Source: Bathynomus jamesi (Eukaryota > Arthropoda > Malacostraca > Isopoda > Cirolanidae). Taken from it: a stretch of DNA of 64,000 bases. The stretch spans positions 48,501 to 112,500 of the forward strand of contig JAJOZX010003308.1 of NCBI GenBank assembly GCA_023014485.1, read 5' to 3'. The notes under the pieces are model-generated. The model saw only the letters and a program-made list of their open reading frames with translations, had not been told where the DNA came from and made no database searches. Position numbers and translations under genes: made by a program. This document shows positions 63,915-64,000 of this stretch, piece after piece. Within the stretch, counting starts at the first letter, position 1; every line of letters starts with the position of its first letter.

Positions 63915-64000
63915 ACGATTTGGCTTTCGGCAGCCGGCGCGCAGCAAAACCCAGCTGTTCATCCTTCCACACAATAAAAGAAAGTGGTTGGTAGAAGATA
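63915..64000 (+). mobile_element. SINE fragment, cut by window edge
   Basis: CGCGCAGCAAAACCCAGCTG, TTCATCCTTCCACACAATAAAA, shared with the SINE at 47395-47610 (GCGCGCAGCAAACCCAACTG). It continues beyond the window. Confidence 0.6.

Noticed and set aside
1..64000. LTR retrotransposons or viral insertions
   Set aside because: No long direct repeats with TG…CA ends, no Asp protease, integrase or capsid motif was seen on either strand.

Overview
This is a eukaryotic, AT-rich, intron- and transposon-dominated window, with no prokaryotic gene organisation, long (TA)n, (CA)n and (ATT)n tracts, GT-AG introns and a very dense nest of transposable elements (TEs). The element mix points to an arthropod: mariner, a DD41D branch of IS630/Tc1, several hAT groups, Helitrons, LINEs, a Penelope-like element with a GIY-YIG domain, tRNA-like SINEs, and a Cys-rich protein family that I know as abundant in arthropod genomes. 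The SINE and Helitron types suggest a decapod crustacean. The species assignment is inference only.

The only host gene I can assemble lies on the minus strand, from 60168 down to 19813. Exon 1 (signal peptide, 60081-60168) is followed after a 17 kb intron by ectodomain exons at about 42.96-41.08 kb. A transmembrane exon (21885-21988), a short basic exon (20961-20997) and a terminal cytoplasmic exon (19813-20069) follow. The product would be a type I membrane glycoprotein of about 430 residues with ten N-glycosylation sequons and tyrosine motifs in the tail. I do not recognise its family. Downstream of the terminal exon (18.9, 16.2 and 5.2 kb) lie three diverged extra copies of it, each on a cassette of about 1.5 kb; mariner copies separate some of the cassettes. 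Cassette 2 keeps an open reading frame. The cassettes could supply alternative C-termini or be a decaying tandem array.

Layout: 0-2.5 kb, a transposase-like pseudogene with a D-T/S-T-A-x-N-T-G motif; 3-20 kb, the exon-cassette/mariner array, interrupted at 6.5-14.5 kb by a BED-type hAT, a LINE and a Helitron; 20-24 kb, introns with LINE debris; 24.3-31.2 kb, two head-to-tail Helitrons in one A/T site, the first carrying a DD41D fold-back element that itself holds an almost intact copy of the arthropod Cys-rich family with CACTA-like ends; 31.4-36.5 kb, tRNA-like palindromes, a decayed hAT inside a LINE, and a fold-back element holding a mariner; 36.5-43 kb, mostly unrecognised intron, two palindromic MITEs and the ectodomain exons; 43-47.4 kb, tRNA-like palindromes, an IS630-like MITE and a second D-x-T-A-x-N-T-G element that is almost intact; 47.4-50 kb, a SINE and a three-level nest (hAT, palindromic element, Tc1/mariner); 51-58 kb, a DD41D element carrying a nearly intact ZMYM1-like hAT with a perfect 8 bp duplication, then further hAT pieces; 58-64 kb, LINE and Penelope fragments, exon 1, and a Penelope-like element forming a palindrome with 764 bp arms, followed by fold-back repeats.

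Pre-insertion sites can be read directly for several nested elements, giving a relative insertion history: LINE before Helitron; DD41D fold-back before the CACTA-like element; mariner inserted in the array before cassette amplification; DD41D before the ZMYM1-like hAT. Limits: all homology statements come from reading motifs, without database searches, and exon boundaries are predicted from splice consensus and phase.
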